Source: Ferribacterium limneticum
Lineage (GTDB): Bacteria; Pseudomonadota; Gammaproteobacteria; Burkholderiales; Rhodocyclaceae
Reading direction: 5' to 3'
Length of the DNA: 64,000 bases
Assembly: GCF_020510625.1 (NCBI RefSeq)
Contig: NZ_CP075191.1
Coordinates: forward strand, 596,001 to 660,000
The position numbers were made by a program, and so were the translations under genes. The notes under the pieces were generated by a model. The model was not told the DNA's origin, searched no databases, and saw only the letters and a program-made list of their open reading frames with translations. Positions within the stretch are counted from its first letter, which is position 1, and every line of letters starts with the position of its first letter. This document shows positions 54,828 to 63,834 of the stretch, piece after piece.

Positions 54828-56273
54828 ATGCTGAAGGTGCTGGTTTTCTTGCCGGTGGTGGGGGCCATCCTGCTGGCAATGTTGCCGGTGCGTCGCGCCC
54901 TGCCTCTGTGGCAGATGGCGATGGCTTTTGCCTTGGCCTCGCTCGGCTATGCGCTCTGGCTGGCCGCCCAGTTCGAGCCGGCCGGGGCGGCGATCCAGAT
55001 GTTCGAGAGCCGGGCCTGGAATGTCCGGCTCGGTTCCTATTTTGCCTTGGGCGTTGATGGCATTTCGCTGGCCATGGTCCTGCTGGCGGCCCTGCTCTCG
55101 CTGATCGCGGTGCTGGTGTCGCGGCGCATGGAGCAGGGGGCGCGGCTCTATTTCATGCTGGTGCTGCTCCTTGAGTCGGCGATGTTCGGGGTGTTCACGG
55201 CGCGCGACTGGTCGCTGTTCTATGTTTTCTGGGAAGCGACGCTGCTGCCGCTGTTCTTCCTGATCGACCGCCTGGGCGGGCCGAACCGCCAGCGGGCGGC
55301 GCTCAACTTCTTTCTGTATACGCTGGGCGGCTCGGTCTTCATGCTGGTCGCGCTGCTCTTTCTCTATGACGCGGCGCCCGGTCACAGTTTCGCCATGGCC
55401 GACATGGCCGAAGGCGGGCGCGGTTTGCCGTTGAACACGCAACTGCTGATTTTCGCCGGCCTGTTCATCGGTTTCGGCGTCAAGATGCCGGTCTTCCCCT
55501 TGCATGGCTGGCTGCCGCTGGCCCACGTCGAGGCGCCCAGCCCAGTCTCCATCCTGCTCTCCGGGGTGCTGCTCAAGATGGGCGCCTATGGCCTGATCCG
55601 GGCGGCCGAAACCTTGCCTGCCGCCTTGCTGGCGACGCAGGACTGGCTGGCCATCCTGGCTTTCATCAGCCTGCTCTACGGCGGCATCCTGGCCTGGCGG
55701 CAGCAGGATCTGAAGGCGATGGTCGCCTATTCGTCGATTTCACACATGGGCGTCGTCTTGCTGGGGATCGCCACGCTCAACGTCACCGGCCTGACCGGAG
55801 CGGTGGTGCAGATGGTGGCGCATGGCCTGACGGCCGGCACGCTGTTCCTGATCGTCGGCCTGCTTTACCAGCGCACGCACAGCCGCGATCTGGCCGATTA
55901 CGGTTCGCTGCTCGGCAAGGCGCCACGTTTTGCCTTCTTCACCGCTTTCGGCTTGCTCGCCGCCATTGGTCTGCCGGGCAGCGCCGGCTTCATCGCCGAG
56001 CTGCATGCGCTGGTTGGCGGTTATCTGCGCTGGGGCGCCTGGGTGCTGCTGCTCGGGCTGGCCATGCTGATCGGCGCCGCCTACAGCTTGCGGGTGATCG
56101 GCCGCCTCTGTCTGCGTGGCAAGACGATGGATCTGCCTGACATGACCCGGACCGAAACGGTGTGCGCCGGCCTGCTGGCCGTGAGTATTCTGGTTCTTGG
56201 CCTGTGGCCGGCGCCCCTGCTTGAACTGATTGCCGGCAGCGTTGGCCGGGTGGCCGGATTGTTCGAGGGCTGA
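54828..56273 (+). CDS. NuoM-like proton-translocating subunit (first of DAB-like operon)
   Basis: A 481-aa inner-membrane protein with about 14 membrane segments, of the Mrp-antiporter/NuoM family. Channel residues are kept: Glu136 in FYVFWEATLLP, Lys219 in GVKMPVFPLHGWLP, Lys250 in GVLLKMGAYGLIR and the QDLKAMVAYSSISHMG segment, corresponding to E. coli NuoM Glu144, Lys234 and Lys265. GGAGGGG precedes the ATG. No complex I core genes are present, so it is not the respiratory enzyme. It ends 1 nt before the dabA start. Confidence 0.9.
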   Translation: MLKVLVFLPVVGAILLAMLPVRRALPLWQMAMAFALASLGYALWLAAQFEPAGAAIQMFESRAWNVRLGSYFALGVDGISLAMVLLAALLSLIAVLVSRRMEQGARLYFMLVLLLESAMFGVFTARDWSLFYVFWEATLLPLFFLIDRLGGPNRQRAALNFFLYTLGGSVFMLVALLFLYDAAPGHSFAMADMAEGGRGLPLNTQLLIFAGLFIGFGVKMPVFPLHGWLPLAHVEAPSPVSILLSGVLLKMGAYGLIRAAETLPAALLATQDWLAILAFISLLYGGILAWRQQDLKAMVAYSSISHMGVVLLGIATLNVTGLTGAVVQMVAHGLTAGTLFLIVGLLYQRTHSRDLADYGSLLGKAPRFAFFTAFGLLAAIGLPGSAGFIAELHALVGGYLRWGAWVLLLGLAMLIGAAYSLRVIGRLCLRGKTMDLPDMTRTETVCAGLLAVSILVLGLWPAPLLELIAGSVGRVAGLFEG

Positions 56274-56274
56274 T

Positions 56275-59200
56275 ATGCGCGCCGAGTCCGAATTGCCCAT
56301 CCGCGAACGACTGGCTCACTGGATTGAGCATCTGACCCACGTGCTGCCGGCCCAGGCGCCGATTCGCGATTTCGTCCATCACAACACCCTGCATGGCTTC
56401 CAGCACCTGCCGTTTGCCGAAGCGCTGGCCGCTGCGCAGGCCTTGTCCGGGGTGACGACTTACTGGCCGGAATCGCGTTTTCGCGAATGCCTGGCCAGCG
56501 GGCGGATCAACGCCGAAGACCTGGTTGCGGCGCTGGATGGTTTCGGGGTGGCCGATCTCGATGGGCCGGTGGTCCGTAACCTGACCCGGCGCGACATTCT
56601 GCTGGCCAGTCTGAAGGCCGGTCGGGAGGCTCCCGATGCCAGCCGGCTGGCCTGGCTGCTCCGCGAGACGGCGCTGGGCGACGATCCGCTATTCGACCAT
56701 TTCTATCGCCAGAGCCCGACTGAGCCAGACGGTCTGGCGGCCGGAAGCTGGCAGCAGCAGGCGCTTGCACGCTGGGATGAACTGTGCGGCCGCGTCGGCC
56801 AGACATGGACCTGGCGCGCCCTGCTTGAACACCTGAGCGGCGAGGATGTGCTCGAGTGGGGGCGCAGCATCCTGCAGCGCCATCTCGCCGCCCATCTCGA
56901 TCTCGGCGTTGCCGCCTGGCGCAACCCGGCGCAGGGGCTGGGCTTCTTTGCCGCCTGGCGGGCCAGTGCGGGGCTCGATCTGACCTGGGAAATGGATGAG
57001 TTGCCCAATGTGCGCGACGAAATCCAGCATGTGCCGGACAACCCGCTCGAAGTGCTGCTCGAGGAATTGCCCAGGCTGATGCCTGACCAAAGCCTGTGGT
57101 ACGGCTATCTGGAACGCCTGAGTCTCGAATTGCCCGGCTGGTCCGGCATGTTTCTGTGGCGCGACCGTAACCCCGGTCGCGGCGACGGTACGCCGGTAGC
57201 CATGCTCGACTACCTGGCCGTGCGCGTTCTGCTGGAACGCCTGTTGACCGACGATCTGCTGCGCCGCCTGACCGGTTCGCCAATGGGGCTGGCGGAGTTG
57301 CACGCGTATTACGCGGCGCGGCCCGAGGAATTTCTGGTTCGCGATGCGTTGCACGCGCCCGGCCTGCCCGAGGAATTGCAGGGGCGGGCGGCGCATCTGG
57401 TGCAACTGGGCCGGACCGGCCATGTCGACGTCGATGAATGGCGGCATCTGGCCGCCGCGCTGGCACCCGCATTGGCTGGTCTGCGCGCCGCTACTGCTGC
57501 CTGGCAAATGGCCGCTTTGAGCCGGCAACTGGGCTTGCTGCCGGCCGATCTGGCAACACTGAGCGGTGACGACCTGGCTGCCCTGCAATCCTGTGCCGCC
57601 AGCCTGACAGCCTTGCAGCGCGGCCAGATCTGGCTGCTCGCCTATGAGCGCCATTACCGCGAACAGCTTTTCTCCGCACTGACGGCCAATCATCCGCGCC
57701 AGGCGTCGCCGGCTGCGCCATCGGCCCAGGTCGTCATGTGCATGGATGACCGTGAGGAAGGCACCCGCCGCCACCTTGAGGAGATCGCGCCCGATATCGC
57801 AACTTACGGTGCAGCAGGCTTTTTCGGCGTGCCAATGTTTTGGCAGGGAGTGGACGATGCCGGCAAGACCGCGCTTTGTCCGGTGGTCGTGCAGCCAACG
57901 CAGCTGGTGCGCGAACTGCCGGCGGCCGGGGCGGAAGAGGCGCTGGCCGGCCATGCGGCCCGCCGGGAAAAAAGGCTGCGCTGGCGTGAGCGTCTCTATC
58001 AGGCCACCCGCCGCCGCGCCGTGGCTGGCCCGGTGCTGACGGCGCTCGGCGCACTGCCGGCGCTGGCTTCGCTGGCGGCGGTCACCCTGGCCCCTGGCTG
58101 GTTTGGCGAAACGCTGCGGCGCTGGCAAGAACAATACGACGGCCGGGTGCCGACTCGCATGGGGTTGACGGCCGGGGCGGCGGTGGCGGCCACGCCGGAA
58201 GCGCCACAGCTCGGTTTGACCGATGCCGAGCAGATCGAGCGGGTCGAAGCCTTCCTGCGCATGATCGGCCTGACCGCCGGCTTTGCACCGCTGGTCCTGA
58301 TGTTCGGTCATGGTTCGGGCAGTCGAAACAACCCGCATCTGTCGGCCTATGATTGCGGCGCCTGTTCCGGCAAGCATGGCGGCCCGAATGCCCGGGTTTT
58401 CGCGGCGATGGCCAACCGGCCAGCGGTACGCGCCGGGCTGGCCGGGCGTGGCCTGGTCATTCCCGATAGCACCTGGTTTGTCGCAGCGGAACACAATACC
58501 TGCGACGACGGGATCGAGTGGTATGACCTCGACAGCGTGCCCGAACACTTTCAGCCGGCGCTGGAACGACTGCTCGGCCAGATGGCCGAGGCCTGCCGGG
58601 CCCATGCCGCCGAGCGTTGCCGCCGGCTGGCTTCGGCCCCGCTGCGGCCCCTGCCGTGGAAGGCGCGCCAGCACATGATCGGCCGCGCCAACGACATTTC
58701 GCAGGCCCGGCCGGAGTTGGGACATGCGACCAATGCCGCCGCCTTCATTGGACGCCGCCAGATGAGTCGCGGCCTGTTTCTTGACCGTCGGGTCTTCCTG
58801 ATTTCCTACGATCCGGTCGGTGATGACGACGGGCGCATTGTCGAAGACATCCTGCTCGCCGCCGGACCGGTCGGTGCGGGCATCGCCCTCGAGTACTATT
58901 TTTCGACCGTCGATAACGAGCGTTTCGGCTGCGGCTCGAAAATTACCCACAACATCACCGGCCTGTTCGGGGTGATGGAAGGCGCCGATTCCGATCTGCG
59001 CACCGGCCTGCCCTGGCAGATGGTCGAAATCCACGAGCCGATGCGCCTGCTGGTTGTTGTCGAACAGACCCCCGAAGTGCTGGGTAGCATCCTCGAGCGC
59101 CAGCCGCCGCTGCAGGAGCTGATCAACAACGAATGGATCGTCGTTGCGGCCAAAGATCCTGCAAGCGGCGCGATTGCGCAGTACTGCCCGCGTCGCGGCT

Positions 59201-59346
59201 GGCTGCCGTGGTCAGGCTCGGCGGTGCTGCCGCAGGTGGCACGCTCGGCCGACTGGTTTGCCGGCGAGTCGGAGCCATTGGCACCGGCGATTATTCTTGG
59301 TGGGGCCGCGCTTCCGACGATAGCGAGTTTCAAGGAGCCCCAATAG
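56275..59346 (+). CDS. dabA: DabA-type inorganic-carbon pump subunit (DUF2309)
   Basis: A 1023-aa cytoplasmic protein of the DabA/MpsB (DUF2309) family. The beta-carbonic-anhydrase-like zinc site is complete: Cys489 and Asp491 in VVMCMDDREEGTRRH and His679 and Cys694 in MFGHGSGSRNNPHLSAYDCGACSG; the 15-residue gap equals that between His524 and Cys539 of Halothiobacillus DabA as I recall it. DabA is thought to hydrate CO2 in one direction, driven by the cation flow through DabB. FVHHNTLHGF and HNTCDDGIEWYDLDSVPEHF are further family blocks. The ATG at 56275 follows GAGGG. The length is greater than the ~800-900 aa of short-form family members. Confidence 0.95.
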   Translation: MRAESELPIRERLAHWIEHLTHVLPAQAPIRDFVHHNTLHGFQHLPFAEALAAAQALSGVTTYWPESRFRECLASGRINAEDLVAALDGFGVADLDGPVVRNLTRRDILLASLKAGREAPDASRLAWLLRETALGDDPLFDHFYRQSPTEPDGLAAGSWQQQALARWDELCGRVGQTWTWRALLEHLSGEDVLEWGRSILQRHLAAHLDLGVAAWRNPAQGLGFFAAWRASAGLDLTWEMDELPNVRDEIQHVPDNPLEVLLEELPRLMPDQSLWYGYLERLSLELPGWSGMFLWRDRNPGRGDGTPVAMLDYLAVRVLLERLLTDDLLRRLTGSPMGLAELHAYYAARPEEFLVRDALHAPGLPEELQGRAAHLVQLGRTGHVDVDEWRHLAAALAPALAGLRAATAAWQMAALSRQLGLLPADLATLSGDDLAALQSCAASLTALQRGQIWLLAYERHYREQLFSALTANHPRQASPAAPSAQVVMCMDDREEGTRRHLEEIAPDIATYGAAGFFGVPMFWQGVDDAGKTALCPVVVQPTQLVRELPAAGAEEALAGHAARREKRLRWRERLYQATRRRAVAGPVLTALGALPALASLAAVTLAPGWFGETLRRWQEQYDGRVPTRMGLTAGAAVAATPEAPQLGLTDAEQIERVEAFLRMIGLTAGFAPLVLMFGHGSGSRNNPHLSAYDCGACSGKHGGPNARVFAAMANRPAVRAGLAGRGLVIPDSTWFVAAEHNTCDDGIEWYDLDSVPEHFQPALERLLGQMAEACRAHAAERCRRLASAPLRPLPWKARQHMIGRANDISQARPELGHATNAAAFIGRRQMSRGLFLDRRVFLISYDPVGDDDGRIVEDILLAAGPVGAGIALEYYFSTVDNERFGCGSKITHNITGLFGVMEGADSDLRTGLPWQMVEIHEPMRLLVVVEQTPEVLGSILERQPPLQELINNEWIVVAAKDPASGAIAQYCPRRGWLPWSGSAVLPQVARSADWFAGESEPLAPAIILGGAALPTIASFKEPQ

Positions 59347-60869
59347 TGCTCATGCTCGAAAAACTCCCCGACTGGATCTGGCTGGTCCCCGTCCTGCCGC
59401 TGCTGGCCGTGGTCATCAACGGCGCCCGGGTCCTGCTCGGCCGAGCCAGCGGCGATGCGGCCGAACCGCTGACCGCCCGGCTGTCTTCGCTGGCTGCCTT
59501 CGGCGGGCTGCTGTTGCTGCTCGCCATCGATGGGCTGGCGCTGATCGATCATGCGCCGGGGCATCGCATCATCGGCCACTGGTTTGGCACCGGCAACTGG
59601 GAGGCCACCTTCTCCTTCATGCTCGACCCGCTGTCCTTGACGCTGGGCACGCTGACCGCGCTGATCGGCTGGCTGGTCACCCGTTTTTCGGCCAACTACC
59701 TGCATCGCGAGGCCGGCTTCCATCGTTTCTTTATCGTGCTCAGCTTTTTCCTGGCCGGTATCCAGTTCGTGCTGCTCGCCGGCAACGGCCTGCTTGCCTT
59801 TGTCGGCTGGGAGATGTGCGGCGTCGCCTCCTTCCTGCTCATCGGCTATTCCTGGCATCGGCCGGTCGCTACCGGCAACGCGCTGTTCGCCTTCGTCACC
59901 AATCGCGGCGGCGATGCCGGCTTCCTGCTCGGGCTGGGGCTGGCTGCCACCTGGCTGGGCGGCTTCGAATGGACGGCGCTGTCGCAGGCCTCACAACTGA
60001 GCGTGGTCAACGACCGCCTGCTGGTCATTGGTTTTGTCATCGCAGCGCTGGCCAAGTCGGCACAACTGCCGTTCTCGGCCTGGATCACCCGGGCGCTGGA
60101 AGGGCCGACGCCGTCGTCGGCGATCTTCTACGGCGCGGTGATGGTGCATGCCGGCGTTTATCTGATGCTGCGTCTTGAGCCGCTGCTGGTACAGGTGCCG
60201 GATGTGATGTTCGGCCTGGTCGTCGCCGGCCTGCTGACGGCAATCTACGCCTGGTTGTGCGGCCTGGTGCAGACCGACGTCAAGTCGGCGCTGATTTTCG
60301 CCGTGCTCTTCCAGGTCTCGCTGATGTTCGTCGCCATCGGGCTGGGCTGGACGACACTGGCGCTGGTTCATCTCTGCCTGCATGCCGCCTGGCGCATCTG
60401 GCAATTCCTTCTCGCGCCCTCGTGGCTGGCGATCACCCGCGACCGTCCGCCTCCGCCGCCGGCCTGGCTGCGCCATAACCAGTTGCTCTATACCGTTGCC
60501 CTGCAACGCTTCTGGCTCGACAAGCTGTCGCATACCCTGCTCGTCGAACCGACGGCCTCCTTTGCCCGCGATGTGCGCGCCCTAGAGGAGCATTTCATCG
60601 ACCACGCCATCGGCCAGCCGGGGCAGGGCAAGGCCGTCCATGCCGATCGGCCGCTGGTAGTGGCCGATGGCTTGCCGGGCCGAGTGCTGGCCGCCGCTTC
60701 CGACGCCCTGCAACACATCGAATATCGCCTGTTGCTGCGCGGCAAGGGGGGCATGGCGGAAAAACTGATGCACCGGGCCGGCGCCTACCTGCGGACGCTG
60801 GAGCATCTGCTCGAACAGCCGCGCTATCTGATGATGGCGGTGATGGCCACTTTTGTGGTGATCCTCTGA
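59346..60869 (+). CDS. dabB: DabB-type NuoL-like subunit
   Basis: A 507-aa membrane protein of the NuoL/MrpA family that partners DabA. Ion-path residues are present: Glu156 in FVGWEMCGVASFLLIGY, Asp190 in VTNRGGDAGFLLG, Lys237 in ALAKSAQLPFSAWITRALEGPTPSSA and His268 in MVHAGVYL. The NuoL lateral helix is absent and the C-terminal part is a cytoplasmic region with acidic/basic residues, as in DabB. The GTG at 59346 is chosen because AAGGAG lies 8 nt upstream; it overlaps the dabA TAG by 1 nt. The alternative ATG at 59352 is 14 nt from it. Confidence 0.92.
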   Translation: MLMLEKLPDWIWLVPVLPLLAVVINGARVLLGRASGDAAEPLTARLSSLAAFGGLLLLLAIDGLALIDHAPGHRIIGHWFGTGNWEATFSFMLDPLSLTLGTLTALIGWLVTRFSANYLHREAGFHRFFIVLSFFLAGIQFVLLAGNGLLAFVGWEMCGVASFLLIGYSWHRPVATGNALFAFVTNRGGDAGFLLGLGLAATWLGGFEWTALSQASQLSVVNDRLLVIGFVIAALAKSAQLPFSAWITRALEGPTPSSAIFYGAVMVHAGVYLMLRLEPLLVQVPDVMFGLVVAGLLTAIYAWLCGLVQTDVKSALIFAVLFQVSLMFVAIGLGWTTLALVHLCLHAAWRIWQFLLAPSWLAITRDRPPPPPAWLRHNQLLYTVALQRFWLDKLSHTLLVEPTASFARDVRALEEHFIDHAIGQPGQGKAVHADRPLVVADGLPGRVLAAASDALQHIEYRLLLRGKGGMAEKLMHRAGAYLRTLEHLLEQPRYLMMAVMATFVVIL

Positions 60870-62380
60870 TGGGCAGCGCCATGAACTCGCTCAGTGAAAT
60901 CTTCTGGTACGAGCAGGCCGGCCTGCCCTTGCTTCTGCTGCTGCAACTGTTGCCGCTGTTCGGCGCGGCGGTGGTGTTTGCCTTCAAGGAGCGGGCCACG
61001 GCAGTGATCGCCGGCAAGGTCTTCGCGCTGGCCGAGCTGGCGCTGGCCATCGTTGCCGTCAGCCATATCAATCCCCTGTCGCCATCGCTGCAACTGGCCG
61101 AGCGCTTTGCGCCGCTCGCCTACCACGTGGCGGTCGACGGGCTGAGCCTGCTTTTCCTGCTGGTCGCCGCCTTGCTCACTTTCCTGATGACGCTGTACGG
61201 CATGAGTCGCGGCATGATCTCGCCGGGCCGGCTGTTTGCCGTGCTCTTGCTGGCCGAGGCAGGGCTGGTCGGCATGCTGCTAACGGTCAATGTCGCCTGG
61301 TTCGCCGCCTTCTCGGGGCTGGAGTTGTGGGCGGTGGTCTATCTGCTGCGCCGTTGGGCTTCCTCGCGGGCCGAAATACAGGCGCTGGCCCGCTTCGTCC
61401 AGTATCAGGCTTTCGGCTGGGCTCTGTTCGCGGCCGGTTGCCTGGTGCTTGGCTGGGGGCATGCCGAAGCCACCGGCGGGCGCTGGAGTTTTGACCTGTT
61501 CGATCTGGTCGGCGCCATTCCGGTCGGCAAGTTCCAGTCGGCGGCCTTCTACCTGCTGTTCTACGGGCTGGCCGTGCGCACACCGCTTTTCCCGCTGCAT
61601 GGCTGGCTGCCCAACATGGCGCAGCATGGCCTGATCGCTGTCGCCCCGGCGTTGATGGTCGGCGTCAAGGTCGGCATCTACGGCATGCTGCGTTTCGTGC
61701 TGCCGCTCACCCCGGCGGCGGTCCAGTACTGGCAGCCCTATGTCGTCGGTTTCGCCATGGCCGGCGTTTTCTTTACGGCGGTGCTCGCCTTCCAGCAGAC
61801 CAACCTGCGCCGCCTGCTCGCCTTTGCCGTGGTCAGCCATACCAGCCTGCTGGTCATCGGCCTGTTCAGTCTGCATGAGTCGGGCATCCAGGGCAGCATG
61901 TTGCTGGCCGCCAACTTCGGGCTGGCGGTGACCGGCATGTGGTTCATCGTCGGCTTCGTCTTCCGGCGTACCGGAACGACCGAACTGCACGAGTTGTCCG
62001 GCCTGTTCGAGCGTATTCCCTTTCTCGCCATCGCCTTCCTGATCTTCGGCCTGGCCATTGTCGGCATGCCGGGGACGCCGGGCTTCGATGCCGCCCACCT
62101 GATTCTCGAAGCCTCGATCGACCAGTTCGGCGCGCTGTCCACCGTCGCCACGGCGCTTGGCAACGTCGCCGCCGCCGGCTTCCTGCTCTGGGCTTTCCAG
62201 AAGGCTTTCCTGTCGCAGGCCAGGGCGGGCGGCCACGATGTCGACAAGACCTTGCCCATGGAATATCTCGTCTGCGGCATTGCGCTGGCCGCCATGCTGG
62301 CCATCGGTTTCTTCACCGAGCCCTGGCTGTATCTGACCGAAACGGCCAGCCAGGCAGCGGCAGCGAGGTTCGTCCGATGA
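60869..62380 (+). CDS. NuoM-like subunit with Lys-to-Arg change
   Basis: A 503-aa membrane protein of the NuoM/NuoN class with about 14 segments. Glu152 (SGLELWAVVYLL) and Lys267 (VGVKVGIYGMLRF) of the proton path are kept, but the lysine before the PLHGWLP turn is Arg237 (AVRTPLFPLHGWLP). NLRRLLAFAVVSHTS matches the usual broken-helix region. Its ATG overlaps the dabB stop (TGATG). The arginine would alter proton transfer, so this subunit may be structural or regulatory. Confidence 0.88.
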   Translation: MGSAMNSLSEIFWYEQAGLPLLLLLQLLPLFGAAVVFAFKERATAVIAGKVFALAELALAIVAVSHINPLSPSLQLAERFAPLAYHVAVDGLSLLFLLVAALLTFLMTLYGMSRGMISPGRLFAVLLLAEAGLVGMLLTVNVAWFAAFSGLELWAVVYLLRRWASSRAEIQALARFVQYQAFGWALFAAGCLVLGWGHAEATGGRWSFDLFDLVGAIPVGKFQSAAFYLLFYGLAVRTPLFPLHGWLPNMAQHGLIAVAPALMVGVKVGIYGMLRFVLPLTPAAVQYWQPYVVGFAMAGVFFTAVLAFQQTNLRRLLAFAVVSHTSLLVIGLFSLHESGIQGSMLLAANFGLAVTGMWFIVGFVFRRTGTTELHELSGLFERIPFLAIAFLIFGLAIVGMPGTPGFDAAHLILEASIDQFGALSTVATALGNVAAAGFLLWAFQKAFLSQARAGGHDVDKTLPMEYLVCGIALAAMLAIGFFTEPWLYLTETASQAAAARFVR

Positions 62381-63834
62381 GCTTGCCGCTGCTCTCCCTG
62401 CTGGTTTTTCTGCCCCTGGCCGGGGCGCTTGTCATCTGGCTGCTGCCGGTGCGGGCGACGCGCCAGGTGGTGGCGCTGACCATGATCGTCACCCTGGCCC
62501 TCGGCGTCGCGGCGCTGATCGCCTACGACCCGCCGGGGGCGCGCTTCCAGCTGGTTGAACGGGCGTCATGGATTGCCAGCCTGAATGTCCATTATCTGCT
62601 CGGGGTCGACGGCATTTCGGTGCTCTTCCTGCCGGCTACCGCCTTGCTCTTCCTCGGCTCGCTGGTGGCCAGCTGGAATGCGGTGCACGATGCGCCACGC
62701 CTGCATTACAGCCTGTTGCTCCTGCTTCAGACGGCGACCCTGGGCATTTTCTGCGCGCTCGATACGGTGCTGTTTTTCGTCTTCTGGGAACTGACGCTGG
62801 TCCCGCTCTACTTCCTGCTTGGCCGCTGGGGCGTGACGGCCGGCGCTGCCGCGGCGGCTACCCGCTATTTCCTGATCATGCTGGCCGGCGGCATTCCGCT
62901 GTTGCTGGCTTTCGTCATTCTCGCCACCAGCCAGTCGGTGCCGACCTTCGATCTGATGGCCCTGCTGGCCGTACCCCTGCCGCGTTCGACCCAGACGGTG
63001 GTCTTCCTGCTGTGCCTGATCGGCTTTGGCGTCAAGGTGCCGCTGGTGCCGATGCACACCTGGCTACCGCAATTTTCACTGGCTGCGCCCGGTTCGCTGA
63101 CGGCGTTGCTGGTTGGCCTGAAACTCGGGGCCTTCGGCCTGATCCGCTTTGCCGTGCCGCTGGCACCGGAAGCCGCGCTCGACCTGCACTGGCTGCTGGC
63201 CGGTCTGGGGACGGTAGCCATCCTGTATGGGGCGGTCGGTATCCTGGCCCAGAGCAACCTGCGCGTCGGCCTCGCCTACGCCAGCATCTGTCACGTCGGC
63301 CTGGCGGTGCTTGGCCTGGCTTCCTACACGGCGCAGGGGGCGCAGGGGGCGGTGTCCTTGTTGCTCAGTTTCTCGGTGGCAACCGGCGGGGCGTTCGTGT
63401 TGCTCGAATTCCTGCGCCAGCGCACCGGGTCGACCGACATCCATGCGCTCGGCGGTGCTGCCAAAACGATGCCGCTGCTCGCCACCGGTTTCCTGATCTG
63501 TGGTCTGGCTGGCGTCGGTATGCCGGGCACCAGCAGCTTTCCGGGTGAGTTCCTGCTCATCATCGCCGCGCTGCATAGCCATACCGGCGCCGGCATGGCC
63601 GCCCTGTTCGGGCTGTCCATCGCCGCCGGCGGCTTCCTGGCGCTCTACCGCAAGGCCTTCTTTGGCCCGGTCGAACGGGAGAATGTGGCGCAGGCAACTG
63701 ACCTGCGGCCACGTGAATGGGCGGTGCTGGTGGCGCTGATCGTGATGATTGTCGCCATCGGCATCTACCCCGGACCGTGGATTGAAATTGTCCGGCCTGC
63801 GGCGGAGGCCTGGGCGGCCGGACTGATGCGGTAG
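62377..63834 (+). CDS. NuoM-like proton-translocating subunit (last of DAB-like operon)
   Basis: A 485-aa NuoM-family membrane protein. Glu138 (FFVFWELTLVPLYF), Lys220 (GFGVKVPLVPMHTWLP), His227 and Lys249 (VGLKLGAFGLIRF) are kept, so the channel looks complete. It overlaps the preceding gene by 4 nt (ATGA) and ends the operon. It is the closest of the four to true NuoM by motif. With the other three it gives the complex several potential ion channels per DabA. Confidence 0.9.
   Translation: MSLPLLSLLVFLPLAGALVIWLLPVRATRQVVALTMIVTLALGVAALIAYDPPGARFQLVERASWIASLNVHYLLGVDGISVLFLPATALLFLGSLVASWNAVHDAPRLHYSLLLLLQTATLGIFCALDTVLFFVFWELTLVPLYFLLGRWGVTAGAAAAATRYFLIMLAGGIPLLLAFVILATSQSVPTFDLMALLAVPLPRSTQTVVFLLCLIGFGVKVPLVPMHTWLPQFSLAAPGSLTALLVGLKLGAFGLIRFAVPLAPEAALDLHWLLAGLGTVAILYGAVGILAQSNLRVGLAYASICHVGLAVLGLASYTAQGAQGAVSLLLSFSVATGGAFVLLEFLRQRTGSTDIHALGGAAKTMPLLATGFLICGLAGVGMPGTSSFPGEFLLIIAALHSHTGAGMAALFGLSIAAGGFLALYRKAFFGPVERENVAQATDLRPREWAVLVALIVMIVAIGIYPGPWIEIVRPAAEAWAAGLMR

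Noticed and set aside
54828..63834. NuoL/NuoM-like genes considered as a respiratory complex I operon
   Set aside because: No NuoA-K core, quinone-site or NADH-module subunits are present and a DabA gene is embedded in the operon.
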